From an uncultured Muribaculaceae bacterium (GTDB lineage: Bacteria; Bacteroidota; Bacteroidia; Bacteroidales; Muribaculaceae): a stretch of DNA of 47,592 nucleotides. The translations under genes and the position numbers were made by a program. Location of the stretch: the NCBI GenBank assembly GCA_947626355.1, contig CANQRV010000016.1, positions 1 through 47,592 of the forward strand, written 5' to 3'. The notes under the pieces were generated by a model. It was not told where the DNA came from. It searched no databases and saw only the letters and a list, made by a program, of their open reading frames with translations. Shown here one piece after another: positions 31,317 to 40,313 of the stretch (the first letter of the stretch is position 1; every line of letters starts with the position of its first letter).

Positions 31317-34300
31317 TCATGTATGGATCGCGGTGCTTGTCTGCTTCTCCACGAAGCGGCCCGGCGTCATGCCGAACTGCTTCTGGAAGCATTTCGAGAA
31401 ATAACTACTGCTGTTGAAGCCTACCATAAACGATATCTCACTTATGCGGTATCTGTTCTCCTTCAGCAGCTCGGCGGCCTTCTTGAGGCGTGTGATCTGT
31501 ATGATCTCGTTGGGAGTGACGTCGGCGAGGAGTTTGATCTTGGCGTAGAAGCCGCTGCGGCTGATGCCGAGCCGGGAGGCGAGGAAATCGACCGTGAGCT
31601 CCGGATTGGAGAAATTCTCCTCGATGATGTCGTTCATCCTCTTGAGAAACTCGCTGTCCTGCTCGTTGGGGGCGAGCGTGGCCACCGGCTCGAGCGGCAT
31701 GGTGGAATACTTCTCCCTGAGGCGGCGCCTCATCTCCAGGATATTGGCCACATTGGCCTCGAGCACGTTGATGGAGAATGGCTTCTCCACATAGGCGTCG
31801 ACGCCGGCCTTGAACCCCTCGATCTTCGACGGGGAGTCGGTGCGGGCAGTGAGCATCACGAAGGGGATATGGCTCAGGGCGCTGTCGGCGCGCACGGCGC
31901 GGAGCACCTCGGCACCATCCATCACCGGCATCATCCAGTCGCAGATGATCATCGACACCCGGCACGTGGCGAGCACGTCGAGGGCCTGGCGCCCGTCGGC
32001 CGCCGTCACGACATCGAAAGTCTCCGAGAAGCGTGAGGCGATGAAACGCCTCATCTCCTCATTGTCGTCGACCACCAGCATGGTGTCGCGTCCGGAGCCC
32101 GGCACGGCATTGACGCATTTCGATATGGCGGGAGCCTTAACCCCGATATCGGAGGTTTCAGGCTGCCGCTTTCCGGCCTGTCCGGGCTGTCTGAGGGGGA
32201 GCGTGGCCACAAACCGAGAGCCCTTACCCGGCTCGCTGTCGACAGTAATGCCGCCGTGATGGGTCTCCACGATGCCTTTCACTATACTGAGACCGAGTCC
32301 GGTACCGCCGCGCGACTCGTTGACGTTGTCGATGATCTGATAGAACGGAGTGAAGATCTTCTCGAGATTCTCCTTGCGGATGCCTATGCCGTCGTCGGCA
32401 ACGGCGATATGGAAGCTGTCGCCCCCGGCCGTAGGGCCACATTCCACCTTCACCACCGACCGCGTGAACTTCCTCGCGTTGTTGATGAGATTGCTCACCA
32501 GCTTGGTGAACGACTCGGCGCAGATGTCGGCTTCCAGCTTCCCGTCGGCGATGTCGACTGATAGCTCGATACCCTTGTGCTGGAGCGAAGGACGGAAACG
32601 CTCGGCCACTTCCCTGACGAGTGGCGCCACCGGCTGATGGCGGAAATCGGCCGGCAGGGCGCTCTCCTCCACCTTCTTGAAGTCGAGCATCTGGTTGACG
32701 AGAGAGAGCAGCCTGCGGCTGTTGCGCTCCATCACCCGCAGGTCTTCCTCCACCTCCGGATGCGAGCCGGCCACCGCCGGCATGATCTTCTCGAGCGGAC
32801 CGATGATGAGCGAAACGGGAGTGCGTATCTCATGGGCAACGATGGTGAAGAACTTCAGCTTGGCGCGATACACCTCCTTTGTCTTGTTGTCGCTGATGCG
32901 CTCGAGCTCCTTGCGGTAGAGCCTCTCCTTGCGCATGCGCTCGCGGCGGAGCAGCAGATAGGCCGCGCCGACAATCATCGCCAGATAGACGGCCTTCATC
33001 CACCAGGTGGCATACCATGGCGGGAGCATCTCGATGCCCAGCGAAGCCGCGCGCCCGCTCCATACGCCATCGTTGTTGGAGGCCTCCACCAGAAGGGTAT
33101 AGGAGCCGGGCGGAAGATTGGAGTATGTGGCGCTCCCCCGGTTGCCGGCATCGATCCATTCCTTGTCGAAGCCCTCGAGACGGTAGCGGTAGCGGTTGCA
33201 GAGAGGGTTGGCATAGCTCAGGGATGCGAAATTCACCGTAAACACATGGTCGTCGGGGGTAAGCACAAGCTTATCGACGGTATTCAGTTCTTCCGGAAGA
33301 CGGTCGGAGCCCACCGCAAAGGGGCGGGAGCCGATCTCAAGACCGGTGAACATCACCGGCGGCACAAAGGAGTTGAGCCTCACCTCGAGCGGGCGCAGCA
33401 CGCTGAGGCCGTTGAGAGTGCCCAGATAGAGAGAGCCGTCGGAGGCGAGAAGCGCCGCCGAGGCCGCAAACTGCGAGCCGGAGAGTCCGTCGTGGCGGTC
33501 GAAGTGCTCGGCGTTGCCATCCTTGGTGAGCCTTACGAGGCCGTTGGTGGTAGCCAGCCATATATCGTCGCCCACCTTGGTGACCGACGAGACATGGCCC
33601 GACGGAGACTGCGCGTCGAGAGTCCGGATATTCCTGTCGCGGCGGTTGTAGACGGCGGCTCCTCCCACGGTACCGATGAGCATGTTGCCCTCGTTGTCGA
33701 TGAACAGGTCGTTGACATGATTGTGGGGGATGGCCAGGGGGCGGGTGTTCCTGCCGATAGCGCTCAGGGTGTGCGAGCGCGGATCATATATCAGCACGCC
33801 TTTGCCCTGGGAGGCGAGCCACAGTCTGCCGTCGGGGTCCTGCTCGATATCGAGCACCCACACTCCGAGGTCGGCGACCTTGGCGAATACCTCCCGCGAG
33901 GGGTCGTAGGCATAGAGGGCGTCAAACGACACCATCCATATCCTGCCGTCGCGCCCCTTTGTCATGGCGTAGCTGCTGTAGGAAGTGTCGCCGTCGGCCA
34001 GGGGCACGGGGTGCCACGCCCCGGACGAGGTGTCGAGCCATCCGGCGCCACCGCAGTAGGTGCCCACCCAGAGGCGCTGCCCGTCGGGGCAGAGGGCATG
34101 CACATTGTCGCGCCCCTCTCCCCGGCGTAGGGGATAGTGGCTGAAGAGGCCCGTGGCGGGAGAATAGCGGCAGAGGCCGCCGTCGTCGCTTCCTATCCAG
34201 ATGTCGCCCGAGGGATCCTCACATATGCCGGAGACGAGATTGCCGCATATCGAGTTGATGAAGCGCGAATGGCGGAATGTGCGGATATGCTTGGTATCGG

Positions 34301-35315
34301 GGGCGAGATAGTTGACACCCCCGTAGAATGTGCCTACCCAGAAGCCCCCCTCGCGGTCGCGCATCACGGGATATACGAACTGGTTGGAAAGCGACATGCT
34401 GTCGAGCTCATCGTTGGAGTAGACGGTGTATCCGCCCGAACGGATATCAAACACGACGAGGCCGCTGCCGGAGCCGATGAGCAGCGAGGAGGGGGAGAAC
34501 TGCGTGATGGAGTGTATGTGGCGTATTCCTTCGGTAGAAGAGGAGACGGCCTGCCATGCCTCGCCGGTGGCCGGATTGAAGCGGAGCAGTCCGTGCGACC
34601 ATGTGCCGAGCCAATGGTTGCCGGAAGTGTCCTCGAATATCGAGCTGCACGGCACATTCATCGTGCGGGTGCCGATCTTCAGCGGGAAGGGCTCGAAGCG
34701 GTCGGTCTTGGGATTGAGACGGAAGAGGGCTCCGTCGTGGGCGTTGCTCACTGCCCAGATGATGCCGTGGCGGTCGCAATATGTGATTATGTCGCTCTGG
34801 TCGGCCATCGGAAACACATAATGGCGTCTCACGCTGAGCTCCCTGTCGAGCCGATAGACGCCGGCCCCCTCCGTGCTGACCCAGATGCGGCCGTGGGTAT
34901 CATACATGATGCATCCCACAGGAGTCTCCCCCATCCGCCGGTCGGCGGGACGGTAGCCGATGTCGGCGGCCACGAGACGCTCGAGCCGGCGGTCGAAGAG
35001 GCAGAGATGCCGGTCGGTGCCCGCGAGCAGCATGTCGCCGGCCGCGCACACCGACAGGATATACGACTCCTGCTGGCCGTCGGGCTCCGAGGGCGAGAAC
35101 ACCGAGCACCGTTGCCCGTCAAACCTCACCAGGCCGCCGTCGGTGGCAAACCATATAAATCCGAGGGAATCCTGCGCCAGACCCCTGACGGTGTTCGACG
35201 GAAGGCCGTTTTCCGTGGTGAAGTGAGTAAATCTCAGGGGAGCCGGCGCCGGAATACCGGCTGCGGAGGCCGCAAATGTGAGCAGCAGAGAGAGGGCGAT
35301 GAGCAATCGTGGCAT
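31317..35315 (-). CDS. Hybrid two-component system sensor-regulator (HTCS)
   Basis: A 1332-residue one-piece two-component system. Order: signal peptide (1-19); periplasmic double beta-propeller of two-component regulator repeats (about 25-680, e.g. IWFATDGGLVRFDG, GFWVGTFYGGVNYL, DIWIGSDDGGLCRYS); Y_Y_Y domain (about 690-755); membrane segment near 765-785; HisKA with VAHEIRTPVSLI (His near 826); HATPase with NLINNARKF and GGTGLGLSIV; receiver (VVDDNEEMRR, phosphoacceptor Asp in IICDWMMPVMDG near 1123, Lys in YVEKPFS); AraC-type HTH at about 1225-1328. HTCS proteins usually switch on polysaccharide loci. No SusC/SusD pair adjoins it. The start ATG at 35315 is chosen because it begins a signal peptide and lies downstream of the promoter; the frame is open further upstream. 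Confidence 0.95.
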   Translation of the reverse strand: MPRLLIALSLLLTFAASAAGIPAPAPLRFTHFTTENGLPSNTVRGLAQDSLGFIWFATDGGLVRFDGQRCSVFSPSEPDGQQESYILSVCAAGDMLLAGTDRHLCLFDRRLERLVAADIGYRPADRRMGETPVGCIMYDTHGRIWVSTEGAGVYRLDRELSVRRHYVFPMADQSDIITYCDRHGIIWAVSNAHDGALFRLNPKTDRFEPFPLKIGTRTMNVPCSSIFEDTSGNHWLGTWSHGLLRFNPATGEAWQAVSSSTEGIRHIHSITQFSPSSLLIGSGSGLVVFDIRSGGYTVYSNDELDSMSLSNQFVYPVMRDREGGFWVGTFYGGVNYLAPDTKHIRTFRHSRFINSICGNLVSGICEDPSGDIWIGSDDGGLCRYSPATGLFSHYPLRRGEGRDNVHALCPDGQRLWVGTYCGGAGWLDTSSGAWHPVPLADGDTSYSSYAMTKGRDGRIWMVSFDALYAYDPSREVFAKVADLGVWVLDIEQDPDGRLWLASQGKGVLIYDPRSHTLSAIGRNTRPLAIPHNHVNDLFIDNEGNMLIGTVGGAAVYNRRDRNIRTLDAQSPSGHVSSVTKVGDDIWLATTNGLVRLTKDGNAEHFDRHDGLSGSQFAASAALLASDGSLYLGTLNGLSVLRPLEVRLNSFVPPVMFTGLEIGSRPFAVGSDRLPEELNTVDKLVLTPDDHVFTVNFASLSYANPLCNRYRYRLEGFDKEWIDAGNRGSATYSNLPPGSYTLLVEASNNDGVWSGRAASLGIEMLPPWYATWWMKAVYLAMIVGAAYLLLRRERMRKERLYRKELERISDNKTKEVYRAKLKFFTIVAHEIRTPVSLIIGPLEKIMPAVAGSHPEVEEDLRVMERNSRRLLSLVNQMLDFKKVEESALPADFRHQPVAPLVREVAERFRPSLQHKGIELSVDIADGKLEADICAESFTKLVSNLINNARKFTRSVVKVECGPTAGGDSFHIAVADDGIGIRKENLEKIFTPFYQIIDNVNESRGGTGLGLSIVKGIVETHHGGITVDSEPGKGSRFVATLPLRQPGQAGKRQPETSDIGVKAPAISKCVNAVPGSGRDTMLVVDDNEEMRRFIASRFSETFDVVTAADGRQALDVLATCRVSMIICDWMMPVMDGAEVLRAVRADSALSHIPFVMLTARTDSPSKIEGFKAGVDAYVEKPFSINVLEANVANILEMRRRLREKYSTMPLEPVATLAPNEQDSEFLKRMNDIIEENFSNPELTVDFLASRLGISRSGFYAKIKLLADVTPNEIIQITRLKKAAELLKENRYRISEISFMVGFNSSSYFSKCFQKQFGMTPGRFVEKQTSTAIHT

Positions 35316-35371
35316 AGTGTGGCTGGTTGAATAATGTAAGGCATGCACGCGCAAACGCATGCACAACGTCA

Positions 35372-35403
35372 CAAATTTAGGCAATAAAATCGTATTCCGC
35401 AAA
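35372..35403 (-). promoter_or_regulatory. Promoter of the HTCS gene
   Basis: On the minus strand TTTG (35400-35403), a 20-nt spacer and TAAATTTG (35372-35379) form a full Bacteroidetes promoter. The leader to the ATG is about 50 nt and contains two GCATGCAC/GCATGC direct repeats (near 35341-35363), a possible operator. Confidence 0.7.
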
Positions 35404-35416
35404 CTCCGCCCTAAAA

Positions 35417-35448
35417 TTTGGTCGTTACAGCGGAATTTAGTAATTTTG
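35417..35448 (+). promoter_or_regulatory. Promoter of the cobalamin-riboswitch operon
   Basis: TTTG at 35417-35420, a 20-nt spacer and TAATTTTG at 35441-35448 match the Bacteroidetes consensus fully. Transcription starts just before the riboswitch P1 stem. It is back to back with the HTCS promoter, with 13 bp between the two -33 boxes. Confidence 0.8.
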
Positions 35449-35453
35449 CGCCA

Positions 35454-35610
35454 AGATTCGGTGTCGCCTCCGGGCGATGAAAAGGGAATCAGGTGAAATT
35501 CCTGAACAGACCCGCTGCTGTGATTCCTACACACTCGCCGAGATCACGCCACTGGCCCAAAGGCCGGGAAGGCTTCGGTGGAGAGGATAAGTCAGAAGAC
35601 CTGCCAATCT
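35454..35610 (+). promoter_or_regulatory. Cobalamin (AdoCbl) riboswitch
   Basis: The class is clear from ordered conserved blocks: P1 arms AGATT (35454-35458) and AATCT (35606-35610); GGGAATCAGGTGAAATTCC; CAGACCCGCTGCTGTGA; the B12 box GCCACTG (35548-35554); GGGAAGGC; and AGTCAGAAGACCTGCC. Cobalamin binding normally lowers expression of the downstream operon. An expression platform is not resolved, but CAATGGGA (35634-35641) and TCCCATTG (35770-35777) could pair in the 209-nt leader before the first gene. Confidence 0.95.
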
Positions 35611-35819
35611 GCTAAATGCTTAAAACAGCGGCACAATGGGAACGAGGTTTTTCCTTACTGCATCCACCACCATCACAGGCATCAGCGACAGCCACACGGC
35701 TGCCGCCGCATTATGCGACGCCAGTACGAGGCGCCGCTCGATTCGTCGCATCCTTACCCATAAGCAGAGTCCCATTGCATCTGTCGCCGGTTTCAATCGA
35801 TCAATCAACAACATGCAAT

Positions 35820-36710
35820 ATGAAACTACTCATCACACTCTGCCTCATGATCGCCTCACTCACTTCACTCGCCGCTCCGGGCGCTGACCGCCCCGACAAG
35901 GGCGCCCTCCTGATGGTGCATTTCGGCACCACCTACGACGACACCCGCGCCCTCACCATCGACGCCATCAACGCAAAGGCCGCGCAGGCCTTCCCCGACA
36001 TCCACGTGGCCGAGGCCTATACCTCACGCATCGTCATCAAGCGCCTCTCCGCCCGCGGCATCGTGAAAGACACCCCGCGCGAGGCGCTCCTCAAGCTCGC
36101 CGCCGAGGGCTATACCCACGTCTTTATCCAGAGCACCAACATCATCGACGGCATCGAGGCCGCCGCCCTCCGTGAGGAAGCCGCCTACATGACCCCCTTC
36201 TGCAAGGACCTCCGCATCGGCTATCCCCTCCTCTACTCCGTCGACGACTGTGAGAAGGTGGTGGAGATACTCGGCCGGCGCCACCAGACCGGAAGGAAAG
36301 GGACCGTAGTGCTTGTGGGTCACGGCACGGAGACTCCCGCCACCGCCATCTACTCGCAGATCGACTATATGTTCGCCTCGGCAGGCAAGCCGCAGTATCA
36401 TGTGGCCACCGTTGAGGGCTATCCCACCTACGAGACGGTTGTGGAGCGGCTCCGCGCCGGGAAAGCCTCCGACGTGCTGCTGCTTCCCTTCATGTTCGTG
36501 GCCGGCGACCATGCACGCAACGACATCGCCGGGGAATGGAGGGAACGCCTCACAGCCGACGGCTTCAAGGCCGAGGCCGTGATGGAGGGGCTCGGTCAGG
36601 TGCCCGAAATCCAGGACCTCTTCATCGACCATATCCGTCAGGGTCTGAAGGAGCGTCCCCTCTCCCCTGTGGAACGCAAGACAACCTTCCTCAATTCCTT
36701 CAGCGAATAA
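35820..36710 (+). CDS. cbiK: Exported sirohydrochlorin cobaltochelatase-like class II chelatase
   Basis: A 296-residue CbiK-type chelatase that inserts Co2+ (or Fe2+) into sirohydrochlorin or a related tetrapyrrole without ATP. Unlike cytoplasmic CbiK it begins with a signal peptide (MKLLITLCLMIASLTSLAAP), so it should act in the periplasm. Motifs: LLMVHFGTTYDDTRALTID, VVLVGHGTETPATAIYSQ, VATVEGYPTYE and MFVAGDHARNDIAGEW. H168, E199 and H231 are spaced like the known His-Glu-His metal site. It is the first gene after the cobalamin riboswitch. The ATG at 35820 is preferred because it begins the signal; the frame is open further upstream. Desulfovibrio has a comparable periplasmic paralogue. 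Confidence 0.9.
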   Translation: MKLLITLCLMIASLTSLAAPGADRPDKGALLMVHFGTTYDDTRALTIDAINAKAAQAFPDIHVAEAYTSRIVIKRLSARGIVKDTPREALLKLAAEGYTHVFIQSTNIIDGIEAAALREEAAYMTPFCKDLRIGYPLLYSVDDCEKVVEILGRRHQTGRKGTVVLVGHGTETPATAIYSQIDYMFASAGKPQYHVATVEGYPTYETVVERLRAGKASDVLLLPFMFVAGDHARNDIAGEWRERLTADGFKAEAVMEGLGQVPEIQDLFIDHIRQGLKERPLSPVERKTTFLNSFSE

Positions 36711-36741
36711 CCCCTGACCATCCCTTTAGACCCGCTATGTG

Positions 36742-38913
36742 ATGGCGCGAATAGATTCCCGACATTTCATCCTCATCGCCCTCTTATCGGCACTCGCCGC
36801 ATCTTCCGTCTCGACAGCGGCCGCCAATCCCGCCGACTCCCTTACGTGGATGCCGGAAGACAGCGTCTTGATGCTGGAGGAGGTGACCGTGAAAGGAAAG
36901 AGCGCCCCGCAGCGCATCAGGGAAGGGCAATACAACGTCAATGTAGTGGAGATAGCTCCGGCCCTCAACACCTCCGTCAGCATGACCGACATCGTGGGGC
37001 GCACCGCAGGCATAAAGGTGAGGAGCGAGGGGGGTCTCGGCTCCGACTTCGACATCATGCTCAACGGCCTCTCGGGAAGCGCCGTGAGATACTTCATCAA
37101 CGGAGTGCCACTTGACACCAAAGGGGGCAACATCTCTCTGTCGAATATCCCGATGAACACCATAGACCGCGTGGAGATCTACAAGGGGGTAGTGCCCCCC
37201 TCGCTCGGCGCAGACGCGCTCGGCGGAGCCATCAACCTCATAACACGCACGCAGAAAGACAACTTCCTCGACTTCGCAGTGTCGGCCGGAAGCTACCACA
37301 CCTGGACAGCCAACGCCACCGGCCAGATCGTAGCCGCGGGAGGCAATCTGCTGATACGCCCATCGGTGAGCTACGAGTATTCGAAAAACGACTACATGAT
37401 GCGCGACGTAGAGGTGTGGGACACCGCTGCCGACCGGTATATCCTCGCCGACCGCCGGCGCTTCAACGACCGCTACCGCTCGCTCTTCAGCCAGCTCGAG
37501 GTGGGCACGGAGCATAAGCCATGGGCCAGATACCTCTTCATCACGGCCACTTACTCCACCCTACAGAAGGGCATCCAGACAGGAGCCACGCAGGCTATCG
37601 TCTACGGCGACGCCCGGCGCCACGGCCACTCATGGTCGGTGAGCGGCAGATACGCCATCGACAACCTCCTCGTCAAGCGACTCAACCTTTCGCTCTTCGC
37701 GTCGCATACATCCAGCTACCAGACCACAGTCGACACCGCTTTCCGGAAATACGACTGGAACGGCCACTATACCCAGAGCCAGCGCAACGAAATCACCGGA
37801 GGACCTAAGTCAATGCTCCATTACGACAGACCGATGACCGTGGCGAGGGGAAACCTCGACTATTCCTTCGCCTCCCACCACAACGTCAACCTCAACTATA
37901 TACTCAACAACACGAAGACCCACCGCTTCGATGACGTAGACAAGACCTACCGACCCTCCAGAGACCGACTCACCAAGCACATCCTCGGGCTTGCCTATAC
38001 GCAGACATTGGTAGACTCCAGACTTGTCAACACCCTCTTCGGAAAATCGTATATCGAGAACTTCAAGATTCTCCACCGGGAGAGCTACAACAATTCCGAG
38101 CATACAGCCAGCGCCACTAAATCCTTCTGGGGATACGGCATCGGCAGCCGTTTCTCCACGACCGACTGGCTGAAGCCGAAAGCCTCTTTCGAGCATACGG
38201 TGAGGCTCCCCCTCTCACGCGAGATACTCGGCAACGGAGTCACCGTGATGCAGAACCTCGCCCTGAAGCCCGAGAGCAGCGACAACGTGAACGTCGGCAT
38301 CCTCGGCGACATACAGCTCCCTGCCGACAATTCCCTCTACTACGAGGTGTCGGGCTACTGGAGAGACGTCTCCGACATGATACACCTCGTGGTGGGCGAG
38401 GCCGACGGCACATCCTACTACACCAACCTCTCGAGCGTGAGGGCCACAGGCCTCGAGGCCGAGGTGGGATGGCACTGCTCCGACTGGCTCTCGCTCACCA
38501 CCAACTGGAGCTACTCCGAAACCAAGGACATGAACCGATGGCGCGAAGACGGCAAGCCGTCGATCACCTACAAGAACCGGATTCCCAACCTCCCCTGGCT
38601 CTTCGGCAACACCGACCTCACCTTCGCCAGGAAAAAGATCATACGCGGCGACGACCGCCTGCGCTTCGGGTATACATTCCAGTACGTCCACTGGTATTAC
38701 CTCACGTGGGAAGGATACGGAAGCCTCTCCTCCAAGTCGAAGATCCCCTCGCAATACCGCCACGACGTCTCGCTCACCTATTCCTGGTTCAACGAGAGAT
38801 ATAACGTGACCCTCGAGCTCGACAACATCTTCGACTGCACGCTCTACGACAACTACCGCCTGCAGAAGCCGGGACGATTCTTCTCCGTGAAGTTCCGCCT
38901 CTTCCTGCGTTAA
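36742..38913 (+). CDS. TonB-dependent receptor (XusA/BtuB/siderophore type)
   Basis: A 724-residue outer-membrane receptor. Signal peptide about 1-28, then a TonB-box-like stretch MLEEVTVKG, a plug (about 55-165: LNGLSGSAVRYFINGVPLDT, then IDRVEIYKGVVPPSLGADAL) and a 22-strand type barrel ending SVKFRLFLR. It has no carboxypeptidase-like extension and is much shorter than SusC proteins, so it fits small-chelate import (siderophore, heme, corrinoid). Gene order with the next two genes equals xusA-xusB-xusC of Bacteroides. A GTG sits one codon upstream, but the ATG at 36742 is used. It follows cbiK by about 30 bp. Confidence 0.9.
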   Translation: MARIDSRHFILIALLSALAASSVSTAAANPADSLTWMPEDSVLMLEEVTVKGKSAPQRIREGQYNVNVVEIAPALNTSVSMTDIVGRTAGIKVRSEGGLGSDFDIMLNGLSGSAVRYFINGVPLDTKGGNISLSNIPMNTIDRVEIYKGVVPPSLGADALGGAINLITRTQKDNFLDFAVSAGSYHTWTANATGQIVAAGGNLLIRPSVSYEYSKNDYMMRDVEVWDTAADRYILADRRRFNDRYRSLFSQLEVGTEHKPWARYLFITATYSTLQKGIQTGATQAIVYGDARRHGHSWSVSGRYAIDNLLVKRLNLSLFASHTSSYQTTVDTAFRKYDWNGHYTQSQRNEITGGPKSMLHYDRPMTVARGNLDYSFASHHNVNLNYILNNTKTHRFDDVDKTYRPSRDRLTKHILGLAYTQTLVDSRLVNTLFGKSYIENFKILHRESYNNSEHTASATKSFWGYGIGSRFSTTDWLKPKASFEHTVRLPLSREILGNGVTVMQNLALKPESSDNVNVGILGDIQLPADNSLYYEVSGYWRDVSDMIHLVVGEADGTSYYTNLSSVRATGLEAEVGWHCSDWLSLTTNWSYSETKDMNRWREDGKPSITYKNRIPNLPWLFGNTDLTFARKKIIRGDDRLRFGYTFQYVHWYYLTWEGYGSLSSKSKIPSQYRHDVSLTYSWFNERYNVTLELDNIFDCTLYDNYRLQKPGRFFSVKFRLFLR

Positions 38914-38963
38914 CCGCTGATCACAGAACATCCACATATTTCATCATTCTAAATAAAAAAGAC

Positions 38964-40253
38964 ATGAACAAATTTCAGTTCCTCGCCTTATCCGCACTCA
39001 TCGCGGTCACGGCGCCATCCATGACATCGTGCAGCAACGACGACAAGCCCGAAGACATCGGCGGCGAGACAATCAAGGACGTGCATTTCGACGTCTGGGT
39101 CTCCGCTGGCACCAGCAACGGCTCCGCCACCATCGTGAAAAGCGTCAACTCCCTCTCCGACCCTGAGGAAATCACCTTCAACAACTCCGGCTGCGACGTC
39201 ACCGCCACTCTCGACGAGGAGATCATCGTGAAGGGACAGTACTACTACGAGATTCCACAGTCGGGCGACGGATACGGCAAATACCGCATCACCAACCAGG
39301 GTCTCGAGACCATCGCGCGACGCCCCTTCGGCAAGAACACCTACCGCAGATACCGCTACACCCACGCATGGCTCGGCGACGGCAACCTGCTGATCATGAG
39401 CTCCGACGGCGACCGCAAGGCCATCCTCTGGACCAAGCTCAACCCCAGCGACCTCTCCATCGTGGCCGAGGGCACGCTCGACTTCGGCGACAAGGTGCCC
39501 GTAGACCAATTCACAACCTCAGGCCTCGTGCGCTACCGCAAGAGCGACAACAAGCTCATCTACCTCTTCTACGAATACGGCGAATACGAGGGATTCCACG
39601 CCGCCTTCATCGACGCCTCCGGCATGAAGGTGGAGAATGTGGCCTTCGAGCAGAGGGCCGAGATCATGGCAGGATCGGCCTACGGCGAGCTCTTACAGAA
39701 CAAGATGGCATTCGACAACAACGACAACCTCTACATCATCGCCAATTCCCGACTCGCCGGCGCCGAGAAATCGACCTGCCAGTATGGCCGCGTCGTAAGA
39801 ATCAACCGCAACGAGACGGACTTCGACAAGAGCTACCTCGGATTCCGCACCAATCCCGCCGGCACTGCCGACCAGGGCAAGCTCCTCACCGTAGACTACA
39901 TGGGCGACGGCAAGCTCGTGCTCAGCGTGCAGGACCCGCATTTCTGCGGCGTCAGCTCCGACAACGCCCTCTATGAGGGCTGGGGCAACAACTACAACGT
40001 CTACTACTGCATGCTCGACATCGCCACCGACAAGGCCACGGAGTTCAAGTATGACGGCCAGCATCTCCCCTACTCCGAGGGCAATTTCGCGCAGCGTTCT
40101 TTCGTGCTCAACGGCAAGGTCTATATCGGCACCAATCCCAAGGACGCCGCTCCCACCGTGTATGTCTATGACATCCGCGAGGGAACGATGGCCAAGGGCG
40201 CCACTATCCAGCCGGGCTACGGCTTCGACAGAATAGTATATATCCAGAACTGA
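38964..40253 (+). CDS. DUF4374 lipoprotein (XusB-like)
   Basis: A 429-residue lipoprotein with signal ending MTSC (Cys23) and an acidic DDKPEDIGG linker. The mature protein is a probable beta-propeller (repeats such as HAWLGDGNLLIMSSDGDRK, NKLIYLFYEYGEYEGFHAA and DYMGDGKLVLSVQDPHFCG). It resembles DUF4374 proteins, whose studied member XusB binds ferric enterobactin at the cell surface and can be exported in vesicles. The ligand here is unknown, and the riboswitch would fit a cobalt or corrinoid ligand. Confidence 0.8.
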   Translation: MNKFQFLALSALIAVTAPSMTSCSNDDKPEDIGGETIKDVHFDVWVSAGTSNGSATIVKSVNSLSDPEEITFNNSGCDVTATLDEEIIVKGQYYYEIPQSGDGYGKYRITNQGLETIARRPFGKNTYRRYRYTHAWLGDGNLLIMSSDGDRKAILWTKLNPSDLSIVAEGTLDFGDKVPVDQFTTSGLVRYRKSDNKLIYLFYEYGEYEGFHAAFIDASGMKVENVAFEQRAEIMAGSAYGELLQNKMAFDNNDNLYIIANSRLAGAEKSTCQYGRVVRINRNETDFDKSYLGFRTNPAGTADQGKLLTVDYMGDGKLVLSVQDPHFCGVSSDNALYEGWGNNYNVYYCMLDIATDKATEFKYDGQHLPYSEGNFAQRSFVLNGKVYIGTNPKDAAPTVYVYDIREGTMAKGATIQPGYGFDRIVYIQN

Positions 40254-40313
40254 TCCGCTTCAGGAGGTGTGGCCTTGCGGCCATGCCTCCTACCAACAAA
40301 ATAACCCAACGTC

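Noticed and set aside
35616..35819. Upstream extension of the CbiK frame and a second short frame at 35636
   Set aside because: This is the leader between riboswitch and signal peptide. The extension lacks protein-like features, and a leader peptide cannot be supported.
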